Positions 20,640 to 32,336 are shown, counted from the stretch's first letter. The stretch is DNA of 64,000 bases from Pseudoips prasinana (GCA_951640165.1 OX621242.1:16175501-16239500), one strand, 5' to 3'. Numbers and translations are program-made. Notes: a model not told the origin generated them from the letters alone.

Positions 20640-20836
20640 AGGCAATATTTATCTATATTTCCATTTGTCACGATCTTTGCACACGTCTTTTGCCTCGATT
20701 ACTGTCATTATATTTTTCATACATGCTCGCCGGTTTAGGGTACTTCTGACATGCCCTTTCTTGAGAACGTCTCCGATTTGGTCAGAGAATGTTCGACGAG
20801 GTCTTCCCCTTCCGCGGTTGTTCCATTCACACAGGC
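20640..20836 (-). pseudogene. LINE 3' fragment ([10 protein letters not shown] family)
   Basis: On the minus strand it encodes [20 protein letters not shown], then [16 protein letters not shown] and VCKDRDKW, the C-terminus of a LINE ORF2. It is the same family as 63190-63385, where the terminal stop and tail are also present. It abuts the RNase-H-bearing LINE at 20840. Confidence 0.7.
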
Positions 20837-20953
20837 CAGGTTTATATATACATATATATACTATTATTATTATTTGTTTGGGGCTTGATGCCTTGATGGC
20901 ATCTTGCTACCTCGACCATTACTGATCTATTGTAGCAGAGCTCCTTGACTTTG

Positions 20954-21898
20954 TCAAAGTTCACTGCTCAATCCTACAGCTTCCAAAAACTCCCAGATTG
21001 ATAGTGCAGTGAGTGTTTGTATCTCTCCAGGTTGCATAATATGCTGTCCTAAGTTGATATTTCTACAACGCATTAGTGGCCCGCACGAGCACAGAATATG
21101 CAAAGGAGTTTCCTCTGATTCTTGGCAGAATCTGCAAGTTGTGCTGTCGGCCTTTAGGTTGCACATGTGCTTATTCAGCTTGCAGTGTCCGGTGAGTATT
21201 CTAGTTACCGCACATGTTTTGTAACGTTTGAATTCAAGTAATTCTTTCGACAATTTTTTGTTGTAGCCCTTGATAACAGCCTTTGAGTGTAGAGATCCAG
21301 CTGAGGATTTCCACAGTTCCATGGCTGCTGAGGTGCATTGATCGTTTAGGAAAGAGTAGGCCCTTTGCTTGGTAATACCACAAAATGGTTCGGGTCCGTT
21401 TTGAGGGTTAACGGTTCCGAGTCTCGCAAGTTCATCTGCCTTCTCATTCCCTTCTATTCCTGAGTGCCCCGGTACCCATCTGAGTGTGACTCTGTTGGAT
21501 TGACCCAGGGAATTCAGATTTTCTTTGCAGCACTGTACTTTTGAGTTGGATTCAAAAGAGTCCAGCGCTAGCAGCGTCGCTTGACTGTCTGAGTTAATGT
21601 AGATGTTTTGTTGCTTTAGTTTTCTGTCCAGGTTCATTTCCACACATCTGTTAATGGCGAAAAGTTCAGCCTGGAATATGGTGGCCTCTTTACCCAGGTT
21701 GACGCTACTCCTGTGTTTGGGCAGTTGTCCGTAAATGCCACATCCTACATTATGGCCTTTCTTTGAGCCATCTGTAAACCAAATGTGACTGCCAGTTTTG
21801 TGGGACATTTGACCGCTTAGCCATTCGTCCCTGTCTGGTATGTCCACGGTATACAATTTCGTAAAGTTTATCTCTGTTTGCATGTTATCTGAGGGCAT
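20954..21898 (-). pseudogene. LINE ORF2 C-terminus: RNase H and CCHC-type motif
   Basis: This is a frame of 314 residues. The RNase H core is visible: IWFTDGSKKG (first Asp, about residue 42), FQAELFAINRC (Glu), YINSDSQATLLAL (Asp), and VPGHSGIEGNEKADELA (His and final Asp, about residues 142-156). A Cys-rich motif CRFCQESEETPLHILCSC follows at about residues 258-275. This combination is typical of I-superfamily LINEs in insects. The first Met is not a genuine start: the frame continues the preceding 22260-21885 frame after an indel. Confidence 0.8.
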
Positions 21899-22260
21899 TT
21901 TCAGTAGTTTCGAAGACTGACTTTTTAAATGAGTTTAGGCCTCTAAATTGCCACTTTGGGTTCGATTGTGTGCATAATCTGTATATGCATGATTGTGCCT
22001 CTTTTTGCAAAAACAAGTTGAGTGGGGTTAGACTTAGTAATGCATTTAGGGCTTCACCCGGCGTTGTGGAGAGAGCGCCGGTTGCTAACAAGCAAGCCAT
22101 TCGTTGTAGGCTGTTTAATTTAGTTTGTGTTGTCTTTTGTGCTGTTTTATTGTACCATACCGCGGAAGCATATGTTATGATTGACCTCACCACAGCGGTA
22201 TATAGCCAAAGTGCAATCTTGGGTTTTAGGCCCCATCTTGCTCCAGCCATTCGACAACAA
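21885..22260 (-). pseudogene. LINE ORF2 fragment between RT and RNase H
   Basis: The minus-strand frame encodes GARWGLKPKIALWLYTAVV, ITYASAVWYNKT and LNSLQRMACLLATGA. This is the familiar post-RT (thumb/linker) segment of LINEs that carry RNase H. It stops at 21885, 14 bp beyond the start of the downstream frame, indicating a single-base indel. The residues 5' of this, encoded by (TA)n, are not part of the element. Confidence 0.7.
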
Positions 22261-22264
22261 ATCC

Positions 22265-22266
<2 letters not shown>

Positions 22267-22346
<80 letters not shown>
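22267..22346. repeat. (TA)n microsatellite, about 80 bp
   Basis: This is an uninterrupted TA dinucleotide run. It lies at the 5' truncation point of the RNase-H LINE. Translated Ile-Tyr runs across it are artefacts. Confidence 0.95.
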
Positions 22347-22348
<2 letters not shown>

Positions 22349-22384
22349 ATATATAGTATATATATATGGTATATGTATATATAA

Positions 22385-22480
22385 TCTCTTTCACTGGTCC
22401 GTAAGTGATCGGGTTGACTAAGTCACCTCGCCACGCAGTCTGTCTATAAATGGGTGATCACCAAAATGGTTTTATATCTG
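22385..22480 (+). repeat. 5S-rRNA-like SINE head
   Basis: CTCGCCACGCAGTCTGTC and ATAAATGGGTGATCACC keep the 5S C-box order but are diverged. Only the head portion is present. Confidence 0.5.
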
Positions 22481-22514
22481 ATCCTTTCTATTTTTCGGAG
22501 CAGCTTAGTGTAAA

Positions 22515-22728
22515 TAATATATCCTGTGTCATTATTCACACACGGTCATCTGATCCCGAACTAAGCAGAGCTTGTACTATGGAAACCAATTAACTGATAT
22601 ACTACATAACACCCAGGTTCTAGAAACAGACATTTTCATGAACACAAATATCTATCCTGGGTGGGAATCGAACGCACGACCTCTGGCATGAAAAGCAAGC
22701 ATTTGCCAACCACGCCAACAGGCCCTTC
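22515..22728 (-). repeat. SINE-A copy
   Basis: Contains CACGGTCATCTGATCCCG, AAGCAGAGCTTGTACTATGG, GTGGGAATCGAACGCACGAC and GCCAACCACGCCAACAGGCC. The head is near complete; part of the body between the two landmarks is deleted. Confidence 0.75.
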
Positions 22729-24920
22729 TATTACTGTCCATACGACAAAGTATCCAAGTAATGTAAAGCTTTGTACGTTTACATGTTAGTTACTCAATCG
22801 TGTAAAAATGACTAAATGGATAACGTTAACATTTATGTTGGAGTGGACATAGTTTATACCCTGAATTAACACATAGGCTCCGTTAAAACTACTACCTGTG
22901 TAGCTAGTACGGAATACATTTTCCGAGTCTCGGTGTTTGTGTATAGTTGTATTATACAGTTAATGCACGATATAAATACTAGCGAACATAAAGCTTTATT
23001 TTAGTTTCCTGCCGTTTCATTCAAGTTGTATTGAACGTGGTGGCGGGATAACGCGAATTGTATGTTTGTAAATCAACCCGCAACGTAAGGTTTTTTCTTC
23101 GTAGCGCTTTAGAGTGTCTTTTTAACTAATGGATTAGGCTAAAATTCGATAACAAGTAGGCTGTTTTATAGCAAATTGTAGATTTTTGTAAGACCGCCCA
23201 TTGTACTATATTTAATACAACTGTTTACTTTACGTGTAAATCTTGGTATACAATAAAGAGTATTTGAATTGTATTGTATCAAACGTCATGCAAATCAATT
23301 GCACATCTTTTCTATTGTTTACATTATTAATAATAATTTAAGTTGGCGATTTTGGTACAAAAAGAAAAGTGTGATCACCCTATCCAATGCTCTTAATGTT
23401 ACCTGCGAAGCAAGAAGTTTAAAAATTAAAACCACTTATAGGTACGGTAACCTAACCGCGCTGCTAGATAGGCACTTAATCTCGTCTACTACTTACGGAT
23501 CGCTTCAAACTAAACTGAAACAGTATGTATATATTTACTAAACCTTCAAGTACAAGAATTTATTATATTTTGTAACCACGTTTGTATCAGAAAAAATTAA
23601 GTTTAAATTACCCTTAAACGAGATAATTGTACATAGAAATTACAGTTCGCCGTTAATTGGTACAAAAAGAAAGTTTGTAGGAAAGCGCACCGCTACGGCT
23701 GAATCTGGCCAGCAAGCCGAAGCTGCAGTGGTGAGCGTTAAAACCATCTGCAAAGATAAGCTTGTGTAGGGCAGCCGAAATCCCGCAGCGCCGGAGCCGT
23801 GATAGGAAAAATTATTTCGGCTAAGTATAATTCTATTTTGAGATTAGAGTTACGCTTTGCATTGCGAATACTGCAATAAAACCAAATTTTAATCAAGACA
23901 AATAATTTGAAGCTATGCGTCATACAGAATCAAAAGTGTTAATTTAATTGAGTTTATCTTTCAAAAAAACTTACGAGTTAAAGTCCTTTTTCTCGTCATT
24001 TTGTGGACAAATCAAATGTATTAGTGAAGGTTTCCAATACGCTCACTATAGTACCTACCCACATACAGAGTAGGCTTGTGTGCAGGTTTGGCATGAACTG
24101 CATCTCAGCACCACGGAGAAATTACGTCACATTTTTGTTCTCATCAATGAAACTGCAGTGCGGTAACTTATTTCCCTGATTCATTAGTTGGTATTACGGA
24201 ACGTTTTCCCGTTATATAAGCTTCAGTAATATGTTTCGTCATGTATTTATTTGTCTATATAAATTTAAGCCGCTTATTTCTCTTTCGCTTCGGAACCAAT
24301 GTAAGGTTTTAGGTATCTCAAGGTAATGGCGTACTAAACGAGAATGGATTTACATTTGGTTGGAAATCGAATACTTTTCTAATCGTGTGGTCATTTTGTA
24401 CTTAGCTAATATGGTACGTTTTGTTCTAAATTCAGGTCATGCCATGTAAAAGAGCAGCGCGGTTTTGGTAAATAAGTAACTATATTATTTGTTCATGATA
24501 ACGATAGTATGTGATGTAAATTATATTCTTCCTAGTCCAAACAACCTCTTACGATTGGTAAATGGCTAAGCCATGTTTATGTCAACTGGTTTTTTTTTAT
24601 TTATGTAGTTTAATGTTATATATTTTCCCTACAAACTTATATTTTGTTTCCTCAATCACTCAATATCGGCTAACCGGAGTGAGCTGAAATTCGGTATCGA
24701 GATAGGTTATATGATAAGTTAACACATACTTCTATATGGTTATCAAAGTTTGGACGTAATATATGAACTTAAATGGTTTTGATGAAATTTTGAGATACTT
24801 TGATAGCCCAGAAGGGTGACAACAGATTTTTCAAATTTAGTTTTTGATTTACATGACTTTTAAACGCATGCAGGGTATATGTAGGTTTAATAAAAATCAA
24901 ACAATGTACCGTAAACGTAA
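22729..24920. other. Mostly unassigned AT-rich sequence
   Basis: A LINE-like 3' terminus sits at about 23160-23280 (AGACCGCCCATTGTAC to GGTATACAATAAAGAGTA), similar to 46445-46560. Otherwise I see no exon, RNA gene or named repeat. Open stretches of 60-90 codons are not recognisable. Confidence 0.4.
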
Positions 24921-24924
24921 AGAT

Positions 24925-25430
24925 AAGATAAGATAAAGATGCATTTATTTGTATGAAACATGTGTTACATTTTTACATGTGGTGTTACAGTGATATTAGT
25001 GGTATCAACATGTCCTGTCGAATCAGGCGTACAAATGACTTAAAATTTATATTTGTAAAATAGTTTGCCGCAATTTAAAACACAATAATTTCACATATTT
25101 GGCACAATAGACTTATCTAGTAAAAAATCATATCAATCACACTATAGTACCCTTTTTTACAAAGTAATTCTTTATATTAATTATTGAATAAAATTTATTG
25201 TTAGGGTTTTATATGAAAAAGGTATTTTATCGTAGATTTGTGGCGCCATACAGAAAATACTTCTCCACATAAGTGTAGTTCGGGAATTATGCAAGCAGAG
25301 TCTATTACCATTACGTCTATTGCGTTTAATAACATTAGATTGATGAGGAAATAATTCTAAATTTGTTCTTACTTTACTTTGTTTTTACTTTTACTTTTCT
25401 TTGTTTGTACGTATAATCCTATCATTCGTT
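24925..25430 (-). repeat. LINE 3' UTR-like segment, minus orientation
   Basis: On the minus strand it ends AAATGCATCTTTATC followed by TTATCTTATC, a pentameric tail like those at 10196-10510 and 46445-46560. No coding part is recognised. Confidence 0.4.
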
Positions 25431-25764
25431 TAAATTACTTGCAAAATATCGATGACCACTCTTCGGTACATAAACTTCTCAAAATGTACTTTCGAATCGA
25501 TTGGCTTATAATGAAATAGGTAAAATCACCACGTATTAGATCGGGGGAACCTGAGGAGTGAGTTAGTATTGCGTTGTTATCAACTGACAACTCCGATAGT
25601 AAGCAGTTACCGATGTTGCTAGGAGCACACATGACTTTACTTGCTCTGGTGACCTTGCTCTTGGGCAGGATTATGACATTAACATCATATTAATCTGTAA
25701 CTGTACTGGGTAGGCGGTACGTCCATAGTCAAGCTGCACAACTACCGACAAAAAGCTACACTCA

Positions 25765-25946
25765 TCATCATCATGTCAGCCGAAAGACGTCCACTGCTGG
25801 GCAAAGGCCTCCCCCAAAGATCTCCACAATTGCCGGTCTTGCGCTATCCGCATCCAGCGGTTTCCAGCGACCCGCACAAGATCATCGGTCCATCTTGTAG
25901 GGGGCCTGCTCACGCTGCGTCTTCCGGTTCGTGGTCGCCACTCGAG
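25765..25946 (-). pseudogene. RTE LINE 3' fragment, 12-bp TSD
   Basis: This is the reverse complement of the terminal 182 bp of the RTE element, flanked by AAGCTACACTCA (25753-25764 and 25947-25958). It encodes only the last ~50 RT residues on the minus strand. Confidence 0.85.
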
Positions 25947-25983
25947 AAGCTACACTCAACCTCACTTAAAACATTTTCTTATA

Positions 25984-26222
25984 TAATATTTATAATATCC
26001 CGGGGCATTATTCACACACGGCCAACAGATTCCAAACTAAGCAGAGCTTGTAATATGGAAGCCAGATAACAGACAGAACAAAAGTAGTATTTTGTTTTGT
26101 AAATACATACTTATAAAGATAATTACACCTAGAATGAAAGGACAAACAGACATGTTCATGCACACAAATATCTGTTCTGGGTGGGAATCGAACCCACGGC
26201 CGGCCACGTAAAACAGGCCCTT
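25984..26222 (-). repeat. SINE-A copy
   Basis: Contains AATATCCCGGGGCATTATTC, CCAAACTAAGCAGAGCTTG and GTGGGAATCGAACCCACGGCC. It lies 26 bp right of the RTE fragment duplication. The B box is intact on the minus strand. Confidence 0.75.
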
Positions 26223-26466
26223 TATGTAAATATGTATAAGTATAATAATATGTGATTATCTCCAGAGGTTCGTTGTAAGTTACCCGATAAACGGTAAAAC
26301 CCTATAATTATAAAACGTTGGAGTAAGCAAATTGTCTACCAGGTATTTTACCCACCCTTTCATAATCGGAAACTCATTAATTTCATTAAATAAATATACC
26401 TAATAATTAGGGTTATGTTTAAACATGATTATCTACCTGTTTTGTATCCTTTTTATCTGTTTTCAG

Positions 26467-26709
26467 AACATTTTATTTCATCCATCCCGTGTAAATATTT
26501 CGACCCTTTTGCCGCTGTATCAACAGTCTTTGATCCTTTTAATTGATATTTGGTTTCGAGTTAATTTACTATACACAGAATATTTGCGAGTACAATCGTT
26601 GACACGTCAGTGGAAACAGTTCCCTACGAAAACTGTCCTTGCTGCCTTCGTAGTAAGGATGCTACCTAGGTCAAAGCATAACGAACTGCAGACGTTGACA
26701 GTGCGAAAG
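26467..26709 (+). other. Unrecognised open segment with splice-like borders
   Basis: The plus-strand frame is open across 26425-26892. Within it a pyrimidine-rich TTTTTATCTGTTTTCAG precedes 26467, and GCGAAAG followed by GTAGGT ends at 26709. The interval is 243 nt, an exact multiple of 3. I recognise no domain, and the composition is not clearly coding. It may be chance. Confidence 0.2.
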
Positions 26710-26942
26710 GTAGGTTTAATATCTACTCAAAGCTTGACGAGATATAAACGTTTCTACTGGCTGTTTTACAATGTGATTACATTTCAGCCACGCCAACAAT
26801 GCGAATGTGGAAAATACGCAGTTGCAGCTAATAAATTTAGTATCAATCAATACATAGATCATATTATAATTAAAACTGATGTGAGGAGTTAACATAGTGA
26901 AAAATAGTAAAGGGTAACTCACGTAATTAAATATATATTGGA

Positions 26943-27125
26943 GTCGGCAACAGTTAAGACCTCATCAGGTTGAGCCGCTCATAGATTGATGCTCGCGAGG
27001 TTAAGCATCTAGGCTCGCGGTCTGTCCACAGATGGGTGACCACCAAAGTCGTTTAATTTAATTTCCGTGCTTCAGGCCGAATGTGATCTGCACGGCCCGT
27101 CACTCACATGAAATTAATTGCTGAT
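26943..27125 (+). repeat. 5S-rRNA-like SINE copy
   Basis: GCGAGGTTAAGCATCTAGG, CTCGCGGTCTGTCCACAG and ATGGGTGACCACC reproduce the 5S internal promoter order on the plus strand. The body TTCCGTGCTTCAGGCCG matches the copy at 9560-9815. It is the best head in the window together with that copy. Confidence 0.65.
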
Positions 27126-27514
27126 CAGATGACTTCCTGAAGAGATTGAAACTGTTTACCAAATTCAACAGAAAATTAATTACGTGACCCATTACTATTT
27201 TTCACAATACTTAGATCTTTGACTGCATGTGGGGCTCAGTGGTTAAAGTTGGCGAGTTTCAAGACAGGACAACTATTAGTGTGACTTATAATTTTTTTTT
27301 CTGTGTCTGGGTGTGATTTTCTGTCCGTGATTTGCATGTTTGTGAAATCAACTACGGCACAAAAATTTTATTCCCCATTGCGAGAGCTCAAATTAAAGAA
27401 GAACATTAATCGACTGTCCGCTCAGATATGTCCAAAAATCAAATAGTATAATTCTAACTAGTGAATATCTTTCGCTTCATTTAACTTATTTCAATTAAAT
27501 AATTCAGTGGTGTT
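27126..27514. other. No recognised feature
   Basis: Nothing convincing on either strand. Confidence 0.35.
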
Positions 27515-27640
27515 AGCAAGGGAATCCTAAATTTGATCTGCCAGCGTGTATCGTTCGTAGCTTAACACAGAGCGCTTACCCCGGATTGGTAGATGGTGCA
27601 GGTTCGAGACCCGCCGGACGATCAAATTTATGATTTTCCA
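27515..27640 (+). repeat. SINE-E copy (tRNA-like)
   Basis: TCGTTCGTAGCTTAACACAG and GGTTCGAGACCCGCCGGACG match 15000-15135 closely, including the flanking GGGAATCCTAAATTTGATC and TTTATGATTTTCCATTTTTG. Confidence 0.6.
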
Positions 27641-27864
27641 TTTTTGAGATGTAGTTAAAGGTTCTATCGATTTCGCTGACTCAAAATTGAGGTAGTACGG
27701 GGCAATTGGGGTCTCCTAATCTTGAAACTTAAACTTTCAATACCAATTTTAGGTAATATACTCTACGATAGAACATAAGTTTGATTTTATGACGTAAAAG
27801 GCCGTTATCGTGTTTGGTAAACGTACGAGAAAAACAAAAGCGTAGCCGGTCTGAACATCTAAAT

Positions 27865-27960
27865 CTAAGTCTTGGGACAACAAACACACTGCCACCTGAT
27901 CCCGAACAAGGCAGAGCCTATACAATGGCAACCAGACAATGGATAAACATACTTATATAT
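27865..27960 (-). repeat. Decayed SINE-A/G body fragment
   Basis: CACACTGCCACCTGATCCCG, AGGCAGAGCCTATACAATGG and CAACCAGACAATGG follow the shared SINE body with many changes. Confidence 0.45.
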
Positions 27961-28119
27961 TTCAAAAAACTTGAGAGGTGTCAAGGGACACCCGGATGGA
28001 ACGAAGTTATTTCTTATTATTTATTATGTACAAAAAACCTGTATACACTCAACAATAATAATCGTCGCGACACCACACTGTTCAATGCGAAATAGAAATG
28101 AAAATATCTGGCTTGCTTT

Positions 28120-28436
28120 CTATAAGAGAGAGAGAGAGAGACAGACAGAGAAACATGCGCACGCCGCACAGCTGCAAAAAGTGTAGTGACAACTTGTCGT
28201 AAGAATTTTTTCCATCTAGCCCCCTTTCACAACGCGCGATAAGGAACTTCGTTCCAATAAATAAATATTATTGCAAGCGTGGAATTTGTATAAGTGAGTA
28301 ATAAATGTTTTATGATAAGTTATCTATTAAGGATGTCAATTATTTTATACAAAATGGTATATTTCTTTTGTGCCTTTGCTCTGCTCTTTTGCGCTTGCAA
28401 AAAATAATTCTGTGCTTCATATTCGTTCAGTATTTT
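28120..28436. other. Short (GA)n run and unassigned sequence
   Basis: A (AG)n run sits at about 28126-28141. The remainder shows no recognised feature. Confidence 0.4.
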
Positions 28437-28706
28437 AATAATATATGGTAATAAATGTCATGGAGCAATATTTACACACGGCCATGTCATCCCAAACTAA
28501 GTACAACTTGTACATACCTACTAAGGAAATCAGATAGCTGAAAGATACTACATATACTACTTTTCTTTTGTAACATTCTTATATAAATAATTATACCCAG
28601 TCTCAAGACAAGTAGACATGTTCACGCACACAAATATCTGTCCTGGGTGGGAATTGAACCCAAGACCTGCGGCGTGAAAGTCAAGTATTTACGACCACCG
28701 GCCCGT
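28437..28706 (-). repeat. SINE-A copy
   Basis: Contains CACACGGCCATGTCATCCC, ACTACTTTTCTTTTGTAAC, GACATGTTCACGCACAC and GGTGGGAATTGAACCCAAG. It is near full length with moderate decay. Confidence 0.7.
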
Positions 28707-29428
28707 CGATTTTATCTTTATCTGCGCAGGAGTGTCACCGAGCACATAACTATTCCTTTATACAGATTGTAAAACTTATTACTTAGTCATAAATTCTAAT
28801 GTATATCAAAACATACATTTTGTAATAAGTAATCCCATTTTAACACGCTTGATTTGATGAATGATGACAATGGCCTGTAACCCGTTAAAATGTTTAGCCC
28901 ATTATTCTAATATTTGATTGATGGCCCTTTTAAGTATGAACAACTTGATTGAGCATTTGGGAAACATTATTTTCATAAAGCGAAGCTCCTTACGGACGCT
29001 TGGGAAGGGACTGATGTTACAAAAAAACAAATGACGATGTTATACAAATGGGACGTGGATCCTATGTAACTTTCACGTCATGGTCTAGACAGCATACTCG
29101 TAGGTATATGTAATATGTAACCAACAAATTCCATTCCTGTAATGTATATGTGATTGTAGAGTAATGATATTTTTAAAGAACGACAAAAACAAAAAAAATA
29201 TATATATGTATGTGTAAGTACGTATACGTAATCGTTTTATAGCGAATGCTCTCATGATTTAGAAAGAACACTCAAGAATAAAAAAATCTTGCAAAATTAG
29301 AAAAACGAGTGGAACTCGTATGCACTAATTCGATAAAACTAAAAAAGATCTATTATACCATTATTTTGCTTTATTTCACACAGACTCATTTATCATAAAT
29401 TTACATGTAAAGAGAAAAATAGCATGTA
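28707..29428. other. No recognised feature
   Basis: AT-rich sequence without identifiable genes or matched repeats. Confidence 0.35.
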
Positions 29429-29535
29429 TATCATCATCATATCAGCCGGAAGATGTAGCTAACCGGACGAAGTCCTCCCCAAAGATCTTCACAATTGCGC
29501 TATCTACGAGTACATTAGCGGCTTCCAGCCAAGAG
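29429..29535 (-). pseudogene. Degenerate RTE 3' tail
   Basis: ATCATCATCATATCAGCCGG, then CAAAGATCTTCACAATTG and GGCTTCCAGCC, follow the reverse complement of the RTE 3' end with many changes. Confidence 0.5.
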
Positions 29536-30757
29536 AAAAGAAAAATCGCATGTACAAGGCTTAGTAAATTTTCTTCCTTTTATAGGGCACATATAATTTT
29601 ATACAATGCGTACAAGGAGTGTATACCAATGAATGAATCAATGAAAGATTTATTTGTCAGAATACGAGTACATAGAAGATGTTCATGTTTACGTAGTATC
29701 ATCATATTCTACCGATTTTGTCGGTGTACAAATTTACATTATTATTACTTGAAAATATATAACATTACAAAGATTACATTACATTAAAGATTAAATTACA
29801 TTATAGATTACATCTAAACCTCATCCAAAACCTCCAAATTCTTACTCTACCTAGTATATACATCCTCGAAATATGTAAATTCGTCCGTAAACACTCAGAA
29901 TTATTTAATAAACGTGAAGATCTACCAATAAAATACTCACTTCGACATAAGAATAGACTAAACCTTCCGGTGTCACGAATAAAAATGCACTTAATAGCTT
30001 ATTTCATATAACTACATAATATTTTCCATCTATATGTAGATATATGTAGATTTAATATTAATTCATTATATACCTATCTGTTAGAATATTATTTATGGAT
30101 TAATATTTTAAATGTATACAATGTTATTTAATAACAATGTATCTCCAATAACGATCTCTTATATTAGTTAATGTTTATGGGGAAATATTTAAAAGAAATC
30201 ATATTTCATTGGATAGTATAATTTAATTAATCAATTCGTATATAATACATCGGCTGAAAAATAAAATATTAAAACAAGAATAGTTCAATATAATTAATTA
30301 ATGCTAATTTTAATAATTTCACAGTAATACCAATATTAATAATTTAACAGTAATAATATATAAAGTATACTCAGCTTTTAGGTGGCAACACAAACACGGA
30401 GCTCCGTTCGGTTCGACGGCCGACTAAGAAGTGTGTCGATTCGTTTTTTTTTTTTTTTTTTTTTTTTACGTGACGCGTGCAGTTAGCCTCTCGGCTTTTA
30501 CTGCTTCACCGGACAGTAGGAGTGAGCGTGGGCTCTAACCGGCCTAGCAAATAAAAACTACAAACTAAGTACCCGCGCCGGAGGGCGCCCCCTGTGGGGC
30601 TCGAACCTCGGCTCTGGGCGGATACTGGCGGGGAGAGGGCGAGAGATCATGGTTTTTAGGGAGTTTAGTGCAACTTTCGCTCTACGTTAATGACATGACG
30701 CGGCCCCCCGTCCGCGTTGAGGGGGGCTTTTTATCGGTACGATATGCAAACTAAGGG

Positions 30758-31408
30758 TCATGGAGGACGCTGGTGGTCGCGGCGCGTTCGCGGTCGTACT
30801 CGCATCCGGCGAGTACGAAATATCGGTTGTGCAGTGTTGCGAGAGTCTCTAATCGATTTGATGTGCTCAAGGTAAACGGTGGTCTCGTCGTCCGGTTCGT
30901 CTAGGACGTGCTTCGGACGACGGTGCTTAATTGTGAGTCGGAGGGGAGTGTAATTGACCGCCTGTACCACCAATTTACTTGGATGGTGAGTGGCAGAGTC
31001 AAAATACCTTTTGGACGTTTGCTTCATCCATTGCCTGATGGTAGGCAATTGGAGATCGGCATGGAGGCTTTTGTTACGGACGAACCATGGTGCGCCCACG
31101 GCTCGTCGCATAAACTTGTTCTGGACTACCTGTAGGAGGTGGATGAGATGTTCCTTAGCGTGCGCGAAGACCGGGCTCGCATAGGTCATCATGGGTCGAA
31201 TGCACGTCTTGTAAATTCTCACCTTGTTTACAAGGGACATTTTACTGCGTGCATTCAGGAGGCTGTGTAATCGATAAAGGGCAAATGAGGCACGGTTACG
31301 AGCGTGTCTCAGATGGTCCTTGAAGTTTAACTTCTGATCGAGGAGGAGATCTGATTGGGAGTGATCCCAAGTATTTGGTTTTCCTCTCCCAGGGGATCGG
31401 TTTACCAA
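30758..31408 (-). pseudogene. Jockey ORF2 C-terminus, frame 2
   Basis: From about DLLLDQKLNFKDHLRHARNR the protein follows the thumb and C-terminal region of Jockey ORF2: INKV-like VRIYKTCIRPMMTYASPVF, LQVVQNKFMRRAVGAPWFV and PTIRQWMKQTSKRYF. It ends at a stop at 30758. The residues before DLLLDQ are out of frame. This region lacks RNase H, as usual in Jockey. Confidence 0.82.
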
Positions 31409-31979
31409 ACATTCGGACGGGATCTGTGGTGGGCTTGGGGTGTACCCTAGAGAAGAGCACGGCTGCGCTCTTGGTCGGGTTTACTTCGATCCTCCATTTC
31501 CTGAACCATTTGCCGAGGGCATCGGCTGAGGATTGGAGTTCTCGGTGAATGGCTGACGGGTCCCTACTGGAGTAGTAGAGAGCCGTGTCGTCAGCGAAGA
31601 GGGCTAGATGAGCCTTCTTGGGTCTGGGGATGTCGCTGGTGTACAGCGAGAACAGGAGCGGGGCAAGGACTGAGCCTTGGGGAACTCCTGCGCGTATCGG
31701 TCTGAGGGAGGAGTAATTTCCCTCGACGCGGTAGCGAAACGTTCGGTCCGTAAGGAAGTCTCGTAGGATGTGCACGAGACGGTCAGGCACTTTGAGTTTA
31801 ATCAGCTTATATAATAAGCCGTTGTGCCAGACCTTGTCGAACGCTTTGGCCACGTCGAAGAAGATTGCTCCTGTGTGGGCTCTTTGACGGGCAGCTTTCA
31901 CAAGGATGTGTTCGACAATGCGATGCACCTGGTGAACGCTGGAGTGTCTGGCTCGAAAGCCAAACTGCTCGTCAGGGAG
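31296..31979 (-). pseudogene. Jockey reverse transcriptase fragment, frame 1
   Basis: The open frame starts at the truncation edge with LPDEQFGFRARHSSVHQ, then FFDVAKAFDKVWH (first catalytic Asp), RAGVPQGSVLAPLLF, FADDTALYYSS (Asp pair) and KWRIEVNPTKSAAV. These are RT domains 3-7 of the Jockey clade. The frame leaves the true reading after KYLG near 31390 owing to a small indel, and continues in the frame of 30758-31408. Confidence 0.85.
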
Positions 31980-32336
31980 GTGTCGATTCGTCTGACCGGG
32001 GACCTTTTATACTAGTGAACAAACAAGTCTGGCGGCCACGTTTTTTAAAAGAGGTTATAATCGTACTGCTACTTTTTGCTAATAATGTTGTTAAATCATA
32101 ATTTATATTTTATATTTATTTAAACATGTAAATAGCTCTAAAATTAATCTTATTTTTATTTTAATTTAACCTTAAATATACTTTATAAATAACACTGATA
32201 TAAAATCGAATTAGATTTGTAACACAGTTTGTTAGCGACATAATTTCTTCAACAAATGAGACATAAACATATTTAAACGTACTATTTTTTTATAATTGTT
32301 TTAGTATTTAGGCAAAATATTCTGAATAATCTATCA

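Larger units (their letters stand above)
20840..22260 (-). mobile_element. LINE with RNase H domain, 5' truncated
   Basis: Two minus-strand frames, 22260-21885 and 21898-20954, make the C-terminal part of an ORF2 of the I/Jockey superfamily type. The 3' end lies near 20850 in an AATAATAATAG stretch. On the left the element meets TATATACATATATATA; on the right it meets an 80-bp (TA)n tract. A one-base frame change lies near 21890. Confidence 0.75.
30444..31979 (-). mobile_element. Jockey-clade LINE inserted inside the LTR, 12-bp TSD
   Basis: Its poly(A) tail reads as 24 T at 30444-30467 on the plus strand. The LTR sequence GTGTCGATTCGT flanks it at 30433-30444 and 31980-31991. The element is 5' truncated within the RT domain. 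It has about 290 bp of 3' UTR (30468-30757). Confidence 0.88.
29992..32336 (-). repeat. 3' LTR of the gypsy element with a Jockey insertion
   Basis: The LTR sequence is 29992-30443 and 31980-32336; 30444-31979 is a Jockey LINE. The LTR is 2345 bp against 912 bp for the right copy. Shared landmarks are ATCCATTGGATAGTATAAT-like AT-rich U3/U5 sequence, GGAGCTCCGTTCGGTTCGAC and TATACTAGTGAACAAACAAG. Confidence 0.9.

Noticed and set aside
21970..22394. Frames with long Ile-Tyr runs on both strands
   Set aside because: Translations of the (TA)n microsatellite joined to LINE sequence, not proteins.
18162..26069. Two plus-strand frames with the same SHPAVSSDPHKIIGPSCRG-like peptide
   Set aside because: At first they looked like a duplicated gene; both are the antisense of the RTE LINE 3' end.
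26425..26892. 155-codon open frame as a host gene
   Set aside because: No recognisable domain or family; the splice-like borders could arise by chance, so it is listed only as a low-confidence segment.
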